Assembly: GCA_032622095.1 (NCBI GenBank)
Contig: CP136068.1
Location: forward strand, 54,520,025-54,584,024
DNA length: 64,000 nt
Direction of reading: 5' to 3'
DNA from: Siphonodentalium dalli
Lineage: Eukaryota > Mollusca > Scaphopoda > Gadilida > Siphonodentaliidae
Below the pieces are notes generated by a model. It ran no database searches and was not told the DNA's origin. It was given only the letters and a program-made list of their open reading frames with translations. The translations under genes were made by a program, and so were the position numbers. Below are positions 1-10,175 of this stretch, piece by piece. How positions within the stretch are numbered: position 1 is the stretch's first letter; the number at the start of each line of letters is the position of its first letter.

Positions 1-40
1 TGAACTTCCGGATGACAAATGTTGTATTTACGGTAGTGAT

Positions 41-160
41 GCGGACCGGACCGCTTTGGACCGGTCCAGGGGTGGACCGCGGTCCGATCCGGACCGTGTG
101 TCACTGGACCGGACCGGACCGCTTTTTGCCACCGGTTCGGTACTCTCCGGTCCGGTCCAC
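41..160. repeat. GGACCGG-rich short repeat block 1
   Basis: The heptamer GGACCGG and its reverse complement CCGGTCC recur many times in about 120 bp, giving overlapping palindromes such as GGACCGGTCC. The first ~28 bp match the start of the second block near 3524 in direct orientation with one mismatch. GC content is far above the surroundings. No coding potential is credible. It could be part of a dispersed repeat or a subterminal region of an unidentified transposon. Confidence 0.7.
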
Positions 161-882
161 TATATTACTTCATTTATAATAAACTGTCGCGAAAATTATT
201 GCGTATTTGCCGTCATATCAATTAGCAACGATGTGTTGACACATTCAAGTGGTTAATATATATTAAATGTTTGATGCCACGAAAACAATGTATAGATGTA
301 CTTTTTACATGTCACTTTCCTTAAAATGTATAATGTAACACTGGCCAACACTATGTAGCACCCTATCAATGCGACAAACATGCAACTGAGTGAGTATGGG
401 ACTATTTGTCATAAACAGTGTAGCATGATATGGCATCAACTAATCAACTTGGATGGATATCGAATCGAGTATGCTATTGTTTTTCAGTTATAATTATCGA
501 AGAAACATGCAAACCAAATTATATAGTACATACACAAGACAGTCACATTAATCTAGTAGGTGTACTTAGGTATATAACTGTAATTGTCAGGACTATACAA
601 TCAGCCATCACAGTCTCCAAGACTCCAATATTAATGTAGTACCGGTAGTCATATTAGTACACATTTGTATAATTGTCATCAGTATAGTTATTTCGTTTAA
701 ATTTCAATTTAATGAAAATAAGTATGATACGAATCATGCATACGATCAGTTGAGTGCCATGTTAGATTGTTTATAACACATTCTGGCCCCAGCTATATAT
801 ATATGTCCAATACATTTAATTAGTGCATGTTCGCATTACTAGAAATACTATTATCGTGCATCGTTCCCAGTATATCAAACCA
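161..882. other. AT-rich stretch without recognisable gene
   Basis: Only short, low-quality open frames occur here. I saw no splice-bounded exon, RNA gene or named repeat. Confidence 0.5.
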
Positions 883-3400
883 GAGATAGACAAGATACAA
901 GATACAAGATTTTATTGCAATAACACCTCAGTGGGCAGTTGCAAGCATATAACATATAATATAAAACATACATATACAATAATAGCATGAATTAAACAAA
1001 ACCCGACTAAGTCAAAATTTATATTCAGTATACTCACTCACAAGTTGTTCTTATAATTATTATGCACTTGATAAAATCTGCCGTTTTTCAAAGAAGGACC
1101 GGATCATGTCGCATATGATATTTATGGTATCAATGTGCCTCAGTTCTTGTTTCTTGAATTCCACTGTCTTCCGCAATATCGATTCCAAGCTTCAGTCGTA
1201 ATACATTCCACGATTCCGTGGATAATTTCGAATTAGTTGATTCAACGTAGGCCGCATAAACTAATGTATGACGCTTTGACTTAGAAATTTCATTCCTATA
1301 TCTGAAACTCTTTAAAACCGCGTCATGAAATACGGGGAATCTACCCAGTTCTGCACGAGAAGCATGGTTCGACGCTTTTCTATTTATACAAAGTACATTT
1401 TTGCAGAATTTCAATTGAACCTGCTCGCAAGGTAAAGAATCAGTATGCAGATTCGGCACATCTCCCAGCCATACTTCACAACCATACAACATTACTGGTT
1501 TTATTAGTTTATCAAACAACTTGCATTTTGTAGGGGTCGTTAGCTGAAGTCTTGATGGAATAGATTGTGTTAGGAAAAACATTGATTTTAATACCTTTGC
1601 ACTCAAATGCTCCTGCGATTTTAACGTTTTGCCAGTTGCACTGAATTTTAGACCCAAATACATATAATCCCCAACCATTTCCAGTGGCTTCGATCGAAAT
1701 ATGAATTTCGGTTCATATTTTGACTTGCGAGATCTAAAAACCATGCATTTTGTTTTATTTACATTAACAGTGAGACTATTATCTGTTGCATAATTTTCCA
1801 AGTTATTCAAGCATTTCTGTAAACCTTCTTTCGTTTCCGATATTATTACAAGGTCATCTGCGAATAAAAGATGACTGATCGGCCGATTATTTAGAATAAC
1901 GGGATTACAAGTCGAGTCAAATGAATACCTTAGGTCATCAATATACATTTTAAACAGCGTGGGTGAAATTGAACAGCATTGTCTTACTCCAATAGTTGAT
2001 AGAAGTTGTGGTCCAACGCCTGCCTCTGTTTTCACACTTATGTAGCTTGCTTGATACATTGAACGTATACACTGATTTATTTTACCAGAAATTCCATAAT
2101 CACGTATTTTGTGTAACATTAACGATCTATCTACTGAGTCGAACGCTTTTTTGAAATCAATGAATGCAGCATAAATGGGCTTATTTTTCTGCTTGTATTT
2201 CTTCACAATGGTATTTAAAACAAATGCACTATCAATTGTACTACGATTCGTCCGAAAACCAAACTGATTGTCACTGATCAGATCATTCTCCTCAAGGTGG
2301 TTATTTATCCTGGTGTTAATTATTTTGCTGAAAAGTTTACCTAGGTTATTTGTCAGAGCAATCGGGCGATAATTATTCGGATCATGTCGATCTCCCTTTT
2401 TATAGAGCGTCTTTATGAGTGAAAAACTCCAATGTTTAGGGTAATGTCCGGAACATAGCACTAGATTGAACAGTTTTGTTGTCTCATCTATTATCTCCGG
2501 TACTACTGATTTAAGAAATTCATTTGAAATATTTCCATTTTCAGAAGATTTCCTATTTTTCAAGAGCTTAAGGCATTTTAGTATTTCTTCCGATGTTATC
2601 TCTTCGTCGCTAATATTTTGATCTATATCTATGCGCGGCGTTCCCCGCACACGGTCATTTTCGTCTCGTGGAATTATTTCTTTACATAAAAGTTCTTTTA
2701 AAAAATCTACACATTCATCAGGGTGCAAATAATTCATTTCAACTTTTCGTGGTCTAAGACCATTAATTATACGCCAATATTCCGAAGGGTCACTTGTCTC
2801 AATATCATCCAGGTTTTCCGATATTTCCTGATAATACAATTTTGATTTCTTTTTTGTTTCTCTTTTATAAGTTTTTTTAGCTGCGAAAAACTCATTTCGG
2901 AGATCTGCATTGCGAGGGTATCGCTTCATTTCTTTACTCGCGTGCTTCATATGTTTTTTCAATTCTTTGCATTTTGCATCAAACCATTTACGTTTCCTTT
3001 GCATTTGTTTATTTTTACTTTTAACAAATTGAGTTGCGGTGGCATTAACAGAATTCACGATATTATCATAATCGCGCACAGCTTGTTCTATTCCGTTCTT
3101 ATCGCGTGCGTATACGTTTGATCTAAATTTCAATAAGCGGTGTTGCGTATCAGCATCTACCAGAGCCTGTTTTACTTTAGCATCACTATCTCGAGACCAT
3201 TTAGCCACACCGTGCGGTTTCGTATAATGATATTTAAATGCAGTTTTATTGACATCTTGTGACTTTATGTTCATATGTATTGCTAGTTGACAGTGATCTG
3301 AATATTCAGTAGGTTGTTTAACACAAAAGTAACTCACATCGGATAAATATCTGTATGAAATAATCACAATGTGACAATGATGCATACAATCGGCAAACAA
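883..3400 (-). mobile_element. 5'-truncated non-LTR retrotransposon (LINE-A copy 1)
   Basis: A LINE copy reads right to left. Its 3' end is at 883-912, where the minus strand shows AATAAA followed by repeats of a CTTGTAT heptamer, a normal kind of LINE tail. The body encodes the last part of an apurinic-type endonuclease, a linker and a full reverse transcriptase. The 5' end is lost in the endonuclease domain near 3400, because protein upstream of that point does not look like LINE. The same family is represented by the fragment at 32553-33609: both share the motif (S/V)RAELGR(F/Y)P and a related C-terminal RSFFEKR/RRFFDKR ending. Clade is not resolved. Confidence 0.85.
1060..3400 (-). pseudogene. 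LINE-A endonuclease/reverse transcriptase ORF, degenerate
   Basis: A long open frame (1130-3646, 838 codons) holds the RT. Using that numbering, an endonuclease remnant with the S-D-H triad is at residues 116-118. A basic linker follows at about 205-275. RT blocks are at about 425-442 (NYRPIALTNNLGKLFSKI), 494-505 (AFIDFKKAFDSV, first catalytic Asp), 553-565 (GVRQCCSISPTLF) and 593-601 (LLFADDLVI, catalytic FADD). The C-terminal part contains YGCEVW and RAELGRFP. The first ~85 codons are not LINE; they run into the GGACCGG block and are chance open frame. The expected Cys/His zinc segment is missing, and the true C-terminal end (RSFFEKR, stop at 1060-1062) lies in another frame, so an internal deletion plus frameshift has disabled the copy. 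The protein would have acted by target-primed reverse transcription in the nucleus. Confidence 0.85.
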
Positions 3401-3521
3401 TGTAAGTTTTAACATATATGGACTCATTGCAATGCACTGAACCATTAACCTTATAGTTTGTACTATACAGAGTAAAAACTTTGAGAAAACAGAGAATTCA
3501 TTAACATAAAGCCTATTATAG

Positions 3522-3600
3522 GTGGACCGGACCGTTTTGGACCGGTCCAGGCATGTGTACCGGACCGGAATGGCCTGGACCGGACCGGAATGGACCGCCT
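3522..3600. repeat. GGACCGG-rich short repeat block 2
   Basis: This is the second cluster of GGACCGG/CCGGTCC motifs. Its opening ~28 bp are nearly identical and in the same orientation as block 1 at 41. It lies just beyond the 5' end of the LINE. Confidence 0.7.
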
Positions 3601-3725
3601 TTAATGGATACATTGCATAACTTTCGTCGATACATATATGTAGCACTGTAACATGTATATAAGCATATATAAATAAAGAGATTTATTGTATATGCTCACA
3701 TATACTTATACGTATTTATAAATAT

Positions 3726-4406
3726 ATATTAACTAGCTGGTGGGCCCGACTTCGACCGGGCTGTTTGCCCTCTGCTTTCGTCCGGACAAAAGTGCCCATA
3801 GGTATAAAATTTCGTTGAAATCCGTATTTTACCCGATTTGACCTTGAATTGACAATTTTTAAGGTCAAGGTCAGGTCGGGGTCATGATCTGACCCGTCCA
3901 AATCACTCCCCGGACAAAAGTAACCTAGGTATAAAATTCGTCGAAATCCGTCCGTTTTAATCGATTTGACCTTGAATTGACCATTTTGAAGGTCAATGTC
4001 AGGTCGGGGTAACGATTTGACCCGTCCAAAAGACTGCCGGGACAAAATTAGCCCTAGGTATCAAATTTCGTCGAAATCCGTCCGTTTTACTCGATTTGAC
4101 ATTGAATTGACCATTTTGAAGGTCAGGGTAAGGTCGGGGTCACGATTTGACCCGTCCAAAAGACTCCCGGGACAAAAGTAGCCCTAGGTATAAAATGTCG
4201 TCGAAATCCGTCCGTTTTACCCGATTTGACCTTGAATTGACAATTTTGAAGGTCAAGGTAAGGTAGGGTCACGATTTGACCCGTCCAAAAAAAACCCTGG
4301 ACAAAATTACCCCTAGGTATCAAATTTCGTCAAAATCCGTCTGGCAGTTTTCCCGGCCATAGCTAACACACACACAGACAGACAGAAGTCCCAAAATATA
4401 TATTAC
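3726..4406 (+). repeat. Composite repeat, head + ~130-bp core x5 + ACAG tail
   Basis: It opens with the head ACTAGCTGGTGGGCCCGACT at 3731, followed by CGACCGGGCTG. The core repeats about every 126-133 bp; each unit contains (A/G)GTATnAAATTTCGTCGAA near 3798, 3926, 4056, 4189 and 4315, then a TTTGACCTTGAATTGACCAT segment and a GACCCGTCCAAAA segment. It ends with CAGTTTTCCCGGCCATAGCT, then an ACAG-type microsatellite and an AT-rich tail. No transposase is present. The open frames through the core are by-products of repetition. Confidence 0.8.
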
Positions 4407-5330
4407 ACTAGCAGGTTAGCCCGCCACTGGCGGCATTCGTCTCATGGCTTTGTTTCAGAAACATGACATTTTTTTAATTTAACCAAATTTCAAGTCGATA
4501 GCTCCACCCGTTTCCGAGATCTGGTCTGCGCATGCGCGAAGCTTGCGTCGCACGGGCTCGGCGACCCGATAAAATTCGTATCCGGGGCAAGATACATAGC
4601 AAATTTCAAGTCGATAGCTCCACCCGTTTCCGATATCTCGTCTGCGCACGCGCTGCACGGGCTCGGCGACCAGATAAAATTCGTACCCGGGGCAAGATAC
4701 ATTCACATACCAAATTTCAAGTCGATAGCTCCACCCGTTTCCGAGATCTCGTCTGCGCATGCGCGAAGCTGGCGTCGCACGGGCTCGGCGACCCGATAAA
4801 ATTTGTATCCGAGGCAAGATACATTCACATAGCAAATTTCAAGTCGATAGCTCCACCCGTTTCCGAGATAACGCATTCTATGTTTTTCAATGAGTTAATT
4901 CATGGTACCCGTCCTCCCCGTCCTAAACTTCAGAGCGGACAGTCAATTAATCCCGTCGTGAAATCCCTCTGCATAATATTTCGAGCTCTTAGATCGAGAT
5001 AATTGCATTTCGTCCGCATCCGTATTTCGGACGCATGGGGTCAGTCGTTTAGCCACGTCCATTGCAATAAAGAGCGTTGATTGTTAACACCTCCGTATAA
5101 GGCCAATATAAAGATCGTTGCTGTCTTAACCACCGCAGTGCCGTTTTTGTGACTGAGATTGGAGAACGGGTGCTCTGGGCTTCTCCAAAAACGCGACCAC
5201 GGTCGTGTCGGTGGGATTTTACACTTACATACGAAATTTGAGCTCAATCTGTACACGCGTTTGGATTCTATGAATTACCCACATATATACACACATATAT
5301 ATATATACGGAAGTCTCAAATTATATAGTA
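4407..5330 (+). repeat. Composite repeat with a different ~120-bp core
   Basis: A related head (ACTAGCAGGTTAGCCCGCCA) is followed by four units that begin CAAATTTCAAGTCGATAGCT near 4484, 4610, 4711 and 4833. These units carry a GCGCATGCGC palindrome and GCACGGGCTCGGCGACC. A further module at about 5110-5250 (ACCGCAGTGCCGTTTT...) recurs at 9015-9150. The element ends in a TA/CA-rich tail that runs directly into the next head at 5331. Confidence 0.75.
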
Positions 5331-5545
5331 GACTAGCAGGTGACCCGACTTCGTCCGGGCTTTGACCTTGAATTGACAATTTTGAAGGTCAAGGTCAGGT
5401 CGGGGTCACTATTTGACCCGTCCAAAACACTCCCCGGACAAAATAATCCGTATGTATCAAATTTCGTCGAAATCCGTCCAGCAGTTTTCCCGGTCATAGC
5501 TAACAGACAAACAAACAGACAGAAGTCCCAAAATATATATTAGAT
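5331..5545 (+). repeat. Short composite repeat with a single ~130-bp core unit
   Basis: It has the complete head (ACTAGCAGGTGACCCGACTT), one copy of the GACCTTGAATTGACAATTTT core and the CAGTTTTCCCGG...ACAGACAGAAG tail ending AAAATATATATTAGA. It is the smallest full example of the head-core-tail design. Confidence 0.8.
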
Positions 5546-6198
5546 AGCAGATTAGCCCACCACTTGCCGGATTCGTCCGATGGCTTTGGTCGATCCATTA
5601 TTTTTTTTTTTTCAAGGTAACCCCGTACAGGCACGCCGACAGCATGCTGATGCCCGAAATATAATTTGCGGGTACCCGTTTCAAGGTCAAGGTCACGTCG
5701 GGTGGACAAACTGACTCGACAAAAATATTCCACGTCCCGAGTTAACCAAACATAATAAATTTCACGTTGCTGCTGATGCCCGAAATATCGCCCAAGGTCA
5801 TTTGCTGGTACCCGTTTCAAGTATTGCCCGTCCCGAGTTGAGCAAAGCAATCTCGACTCGACACCCACACCTGGATAATTACTGACCGCTCAACACCTTG
5901 CAGCACTATAGGCAATCAACGAACAGCGCTTACTGACCGCTCGACACCTCGCAGCACAATAGGCAATCAACGGACAGCGCGCATTAACTATTACGCGATT
6001 AACCCATGAACTAACCATTGCGGTGGCGGGGGATTGGAGAATGAGTACTCTGACGTTCTCAGACGCGGTGCGATGACATTCCATCTGGTATTTTACCCTT
6101 AGATAGGAAGTTTGGGCTCAATCCGCCCGACAGTTTTCCCGGCCATAGCTAACAAACAAACAACAAACAAACAGACAGAAGTTCCAAAATATATAGTA
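5546..6198 (+). repeat. Composite repeat, divergent interior
   Basis: The head is TAGCAGATTAGCCCACCACT. The interior has paired segments with GGTACCCGTTTCAAG and GATGCCCGAAATAT, a repeated GACCGCTCGACACC motif, and a GCGGTGGCGGGGGATTGGAG module that recurs near 8110. The tail has CAAACAAACAGACAGAAG and an AT-rich end at about 6190. Confidence 0.7.
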
Positions 6199-6380
6199 GA
6201 CTAGCTGGTGAACCCGACTTCGTCCGGGCTGTTTCCCCTCTGCTTTTCGGCGAATTGCGCGATTTGATCTTGAATTGACCATTTTGAAGGTCAAGGTCAG
6301 GTCGGGGTCACGATTTGACCAGTCCAAACCACTCCCCGGACAAAAGTACCCGTCGAAATCCGTCCGATTTTACCCGATAG
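6199..6380 (+). repeat. Truncated composite repeat
   Basis: A head (ACTAGCTGGTGAACCCGACT) and one ~130-bp core unit are present. The sequence then leaves the family near 6380 without a tail. Confidence 0.7.
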
Positions 6381-6632
6381 AACAGTGCATAATGAGATAA
6401 CTATACTATTTGAATTTATCATATAAGTGTCATTAATCAAGAAATGTGTCAACATAATCACATTTCTAGGGATATATAGGCAGAGTGCCAAGGTTTTTAT
6501 TAACATTCATTTTCATAATATATAGTCACATGATCTAGTCACATAATCACATTTGAGTATTCTACAGAATACATGGTACCGGTACAACAAATTTCAGATT
6601 ATTTGATATTTTGATATTTGCTATGTGATATA

Positions 6633-6780
6633 CAGTAATGCCCTAATTAATCGACTCCATAACCACAGCAGAATAATGGGTAATTTAATGTTAATTTCCG
6701 ACTAAATCAGCTGACTAAATCCTGAAAAATTACCCATTATTCTGCTGTGATTATGGAGTCGTTTAATTAGGTCATTACTG
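6633..6780. mobile_element. 148-bp hairpin MITE, Tc1/mariner-like, TA target
   Basis: Arms of about 55 bp are nearly perfect inverted repeats, starting CAGTAATGCCCTAATTAA and ending TTAATTAGGTCATTACTG. TA dinucleotides flank both ends (6631-6632 and 6781-6782). Terminal CAGT/ACTG with a TA duplication is typical of mariner/pogo-type MITEs. The loop is about 40 bp and nothing is encoded. Confidence 0.8.
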
Positions 6781-6782
6781 TA

Positions 6783-7665
6783 TTGCTGGAATCAAATTGT
6801 TTATCAAAACATGTGGAAATACATTTTACTGTTCATCCCAGTTCATCCCAGTTTGAAGAATAATGCTAATACCAAACATAACCATGATATACATGCGTGA
6901 CTCTTCTTGGGGCATCTCAGAAACCAGAACTGAGGAAACATGTTATAGCGTGTAATGGCAGGCTGGTAGCCACTGCCTGAAGTAATAGGCTTCGTAATAA
7001 TTGGGAATAATATGGAATTATGGATGGATAGCCCAATTTCACTTCTTTTTTGCTCACGATATGAGTGACGATAAAATCTTCGTTACTGTGATTAACATTA
7101 CAAGCTGATCAACATTAACATTGAAAACAATGTGAAATTGTTCAAGCTGGCCCGGCTGGCCTTCAATTTATTTGTTAAGATTTTGTTTTACGTTGTCAAA
7201 AGTCTATTTTATTCCATTATTTATTATATCTTTATTTCCAAGTCACATATGGTCAAGTGTGCTTTCATTTTATTGCTTATTTTCAGCTGAGTTCTGCATA
7301 GTTATTCTTATTTTGCTGTATCAGTAGATGGAATCCTGATTAAATTTTATTTTTCCAATAGCGCAGTGTCTAGTTCTATCAAGTTGAATTTGGGTTATTG
7401 TTGGCCATTGTGCAACTGATCCAACTTCTGATAACCTCTATATGTAGTATAGCATTAGTATTAACTATATATGACCTGTTTCTGTTCAAAACACATCAAA
7501 ATAAGACTCAATAGCAGAAATGGAAAAAAAAATTGGCATATGGAAAAAAAATGTTTTTTGGACCCAAGAGACACCCACCCACCCCATCATACGTGTCTGG
7601 AAAATTTTTCCGACCCCCACCCCCTGTACGTGCCTGAAATTTTTTCCGACCCCCCCCCCCTGTCT
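6783..7665. other. Non-repetitive AT-rich stretch, no gene seen
   Basis: No exon-like or RNA feature was recognised. A C-run lies at about 7650-7660, next to the following composite repeat. Confidence 0.5.
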
Positions 7666-8275
7666 AGGTATCAAATTTCGTCGAAATCCGTCCCGTTTTA
7701 CCGATTTTACCTTGAATTGACCATTTTGAAGGTCAAGATCAGGTCGGAGTCACGATTTGACCCGTCCAAAACACTCCCCGGACAAAATTAAAGGTATCAA
7801 ATTTCGTCGAAATCCGTCCAGCAGTTTTCCCGGCCATAACTAACAGACAGACAAGAAGTCCCAAAATATATATTAGATCATTTGTGGGTACCCGTTTCAA
7901 GTTGACGGTCACCTTGGGAGGAAAAAACTGACCCGATTAAAATCTCCCCCATTCCCAGGAACCCCGAAGTACGAACACAGACAACACGCTCATGTCTGTA
8001 CACAGACACAACACGCTCATGTCTGGACACATACTCGTTCTTTATCAATGACACTGCGGATACGAACGCTCTTTAACTATCACGCGATTAACCCATGAAT
8101 TTCCATTGCGGTGGCGGGGGATTGGAGAATGAGTGCTCTGACGTTCTCAGAAGCGGTGCGATGACACTCCATCTGTGATTTTACCCTTAGATAGGAAGTT
8201 TGGGCTCAATCCGTCCGGCAGTTTTCCCGGCCATAGCTAACAGACAAACAAACAGAAGTCCCAAAATATATATTA
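7666..8275 (+). repeat. Composite repeat remnants (core unit, tail, GCGGTGGCGGGG module)
   Basis: One ~130-bp core unit (7670-7800) and its CAGTTTTCCCGG/ACAG tail end near 7878. The rest is a divergent interior with ACACGCTCATGTCTG repeats and the GCGGTGGCGGGGGATTGGAG module (about 8110), which matches 6023 onward. It finishes with another ACAAACAGAAG tail. Confidence 0.7.
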
Positions 8276-8755
8276 GACTAGCCGACGAGCCCGACGTTGT
8301 CCGGGCTATTCAAAAACCAAATTTCAAGTCGATAGCTCCACCCGTTTCCGAGATCTGGTATGCACATGCGCGAAGCTGGCGTCGCACGGGCTCGGTGACC
8401 CGATAAAATCCGTATCCGGGGCAAGATACATTCACATACCAAATTTCAAGTCGATAGCTCCACCCGTTTCCGAGATATGGTCTGCGCATGCGCGAAGCTG
8501 GCGTCGCACGGGCTCGGCGACCCGATAAAATTCGTATCTGGGGCAAGATACATTCACATACCAAATTTCAAGTCGATAGCTCCACCCGTTTCCGAGATCT
8601 CGTCCGCGCATGCGCTACACGGGCGTCGCACGGGGTCGCCAATACGACAACGACGACCACCTGGCCAAACTACACACACGTACCAAGTTTCGTCCCGATC
8701 GGTCGAGGTGTTGGTATCTGATGCAAAAGACGAAATTGTGAGTGTTGGTTTGTAA
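8276..8755 (+). repeat. Composite repeat with ~122-bp core x3
   Basis: The head ACTAGCCGACGAGCCCGACG is followed by three CAAATTTCAAGTCGATAGCT units, each with the GCGCATGCGC palindrome, and then an ACGTACCAAGTTTCGTCCCG segment. No tail is present. Confidence 0.75.
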
Positions 8756-8999
8756 CCGGGATTTCTGAGAAGCATTAGGCCTATATCCACACTAACTACC
8801 CCCCCCCCTAAGCCCTGATCTAAGTGTCATACATACTATAGCAATGATGTTGTAAGAGTACTATGGCATCCAATTAATCTCCCCGCATAGGAAACCACTC
8901 AAAAGTATTGTTCCCGTATATCTCTCTGCAGATGCTAATAACGTTGAATGGTAAATAAACGCTCTTTATAGCGATGCGTCAAAAACAAACGCTCATTAA

Positions 9000-9779
9000 A
9001 TTATCACTTGATTAACCACCGCAGTGCCGTTTTTTTTGTGACTGAGAGTGGAGAATGTGTGCTCTGGGCTTCTCCAAAATGCGACGTCGACGATTCCCGT
9101 GGGATTTTACCTTTGGATAGGAAGTTTGGTCTCGATCGGTCAACCCGTTTTCGATTCTATAAAGGACATACAGACAGACACGATTTGACCCGTCCAAAAC
9201 ACTACCCGGACAAAAGTACCCGTCGAAATCCATCCAGTTTTACCCGATTTGACCTCAAATTGACCATTTTGAAGGTCAACGTCAAGTCAGGGTCACGATT
9301 TGACCCGTCCAAAACACTCCCCGGACAAAAGTATTCCTAGGTATAAAATTTCGTCGAAATCCCATCAAAATTCACGATTTGACCTTGAATTGACCCGATT
9401 TCAAGGTCAAGGTTATGTCGCACGGGCAAACGAATAGGCTTACGACACTCCCCATACGAAAGTATCCCCAGACACTAATTTTCATCGAAATCCCGTGATA
9501 CTCGGGCGTTTGACCTTCAAATGACCCGATTTCAAGGTCAAGGTCACGCCGCACGGGCAAATTAATAGGCCCATGCCACTCCTCTGCCGAAAGTACCCCC
9601 ACATACCAAGTGACACGATTTCAAGGTGAAGGTCACGTCGCACGGGCAAATTAATAGGGTCATGCCACTCCCCGGCCGAAAGTACCCCCACATACCAAGT
9701 TTCATCGAAATGGGCTCGGCCGTTTTCGAGTCCATCGCGAACACACAGACACACACACAGATTTTCCAAAATATATAAT
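9000..9779 (+). repeat. Composite repeat, degenerate ~130-bp cores
   Basis: It starts with the ACCGCAGTGCCG module also seen at 5110. It continues through two recognisable GACCCGTCCAAAACACT cores and three more diverged units containing TTTCAAGGTCAAGGT and GCACGGGCAAA. It ends in an ACACACAG microsatellite and an AT tail that abuts the next head. Confidence 0.7.
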
Positions 9780-10175
9780 AGACTAGCCGATGAGCCCGAC
9801 GTTGTCCGGGCTATTTAAAAACCAAATTTCAAGTCGATAGCTCCACCCGTTTCCGAGATCTGGTCTGCGCATGCGCGAAGCTGGCGTCGCACGGGCTCGG
9901 CGACCCGATAAAATTCGTATCCGGTGCAAGATACATTCACATAGCAAATTTCAAGTCGATAGCTCCACCCGTTTCCGAGATCTCGTCTGCGCATGCGCGA
10001 AGCGGGCGCCGCACTGGCTCGCCAATACGACAACGACGACCGCCTGGTCAAACTACACACACGTACCAAGTTTCGTCCCGATCGGTCGAGAATCGTAGAT
10101 TTGTATAAATGACATACAGACATACCGACAAACATACAGACAAACAAACAGACAGAGGTCTTCAAAAATATATAT
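9780..10175 (+). repeat. Composite repeat with ~122-bp core x2 and full tail
   Basis: The head ACTAGCCGATGAGCCCGACG is followed by two CAAATTTCAAGTCGATAGCT units, the CGTACCAAGTTTCGTCCC segment, and a long ACAGACA/ACAAACA tail ending AAAAATATATATGAGA. Confidence 0.75.

Noticed and set aside
3400..3646. N-terminal ~85 codons of the LINE-A frame
   Set aside because: They lie outside the element and run through the GGACCGG block; open by chance.
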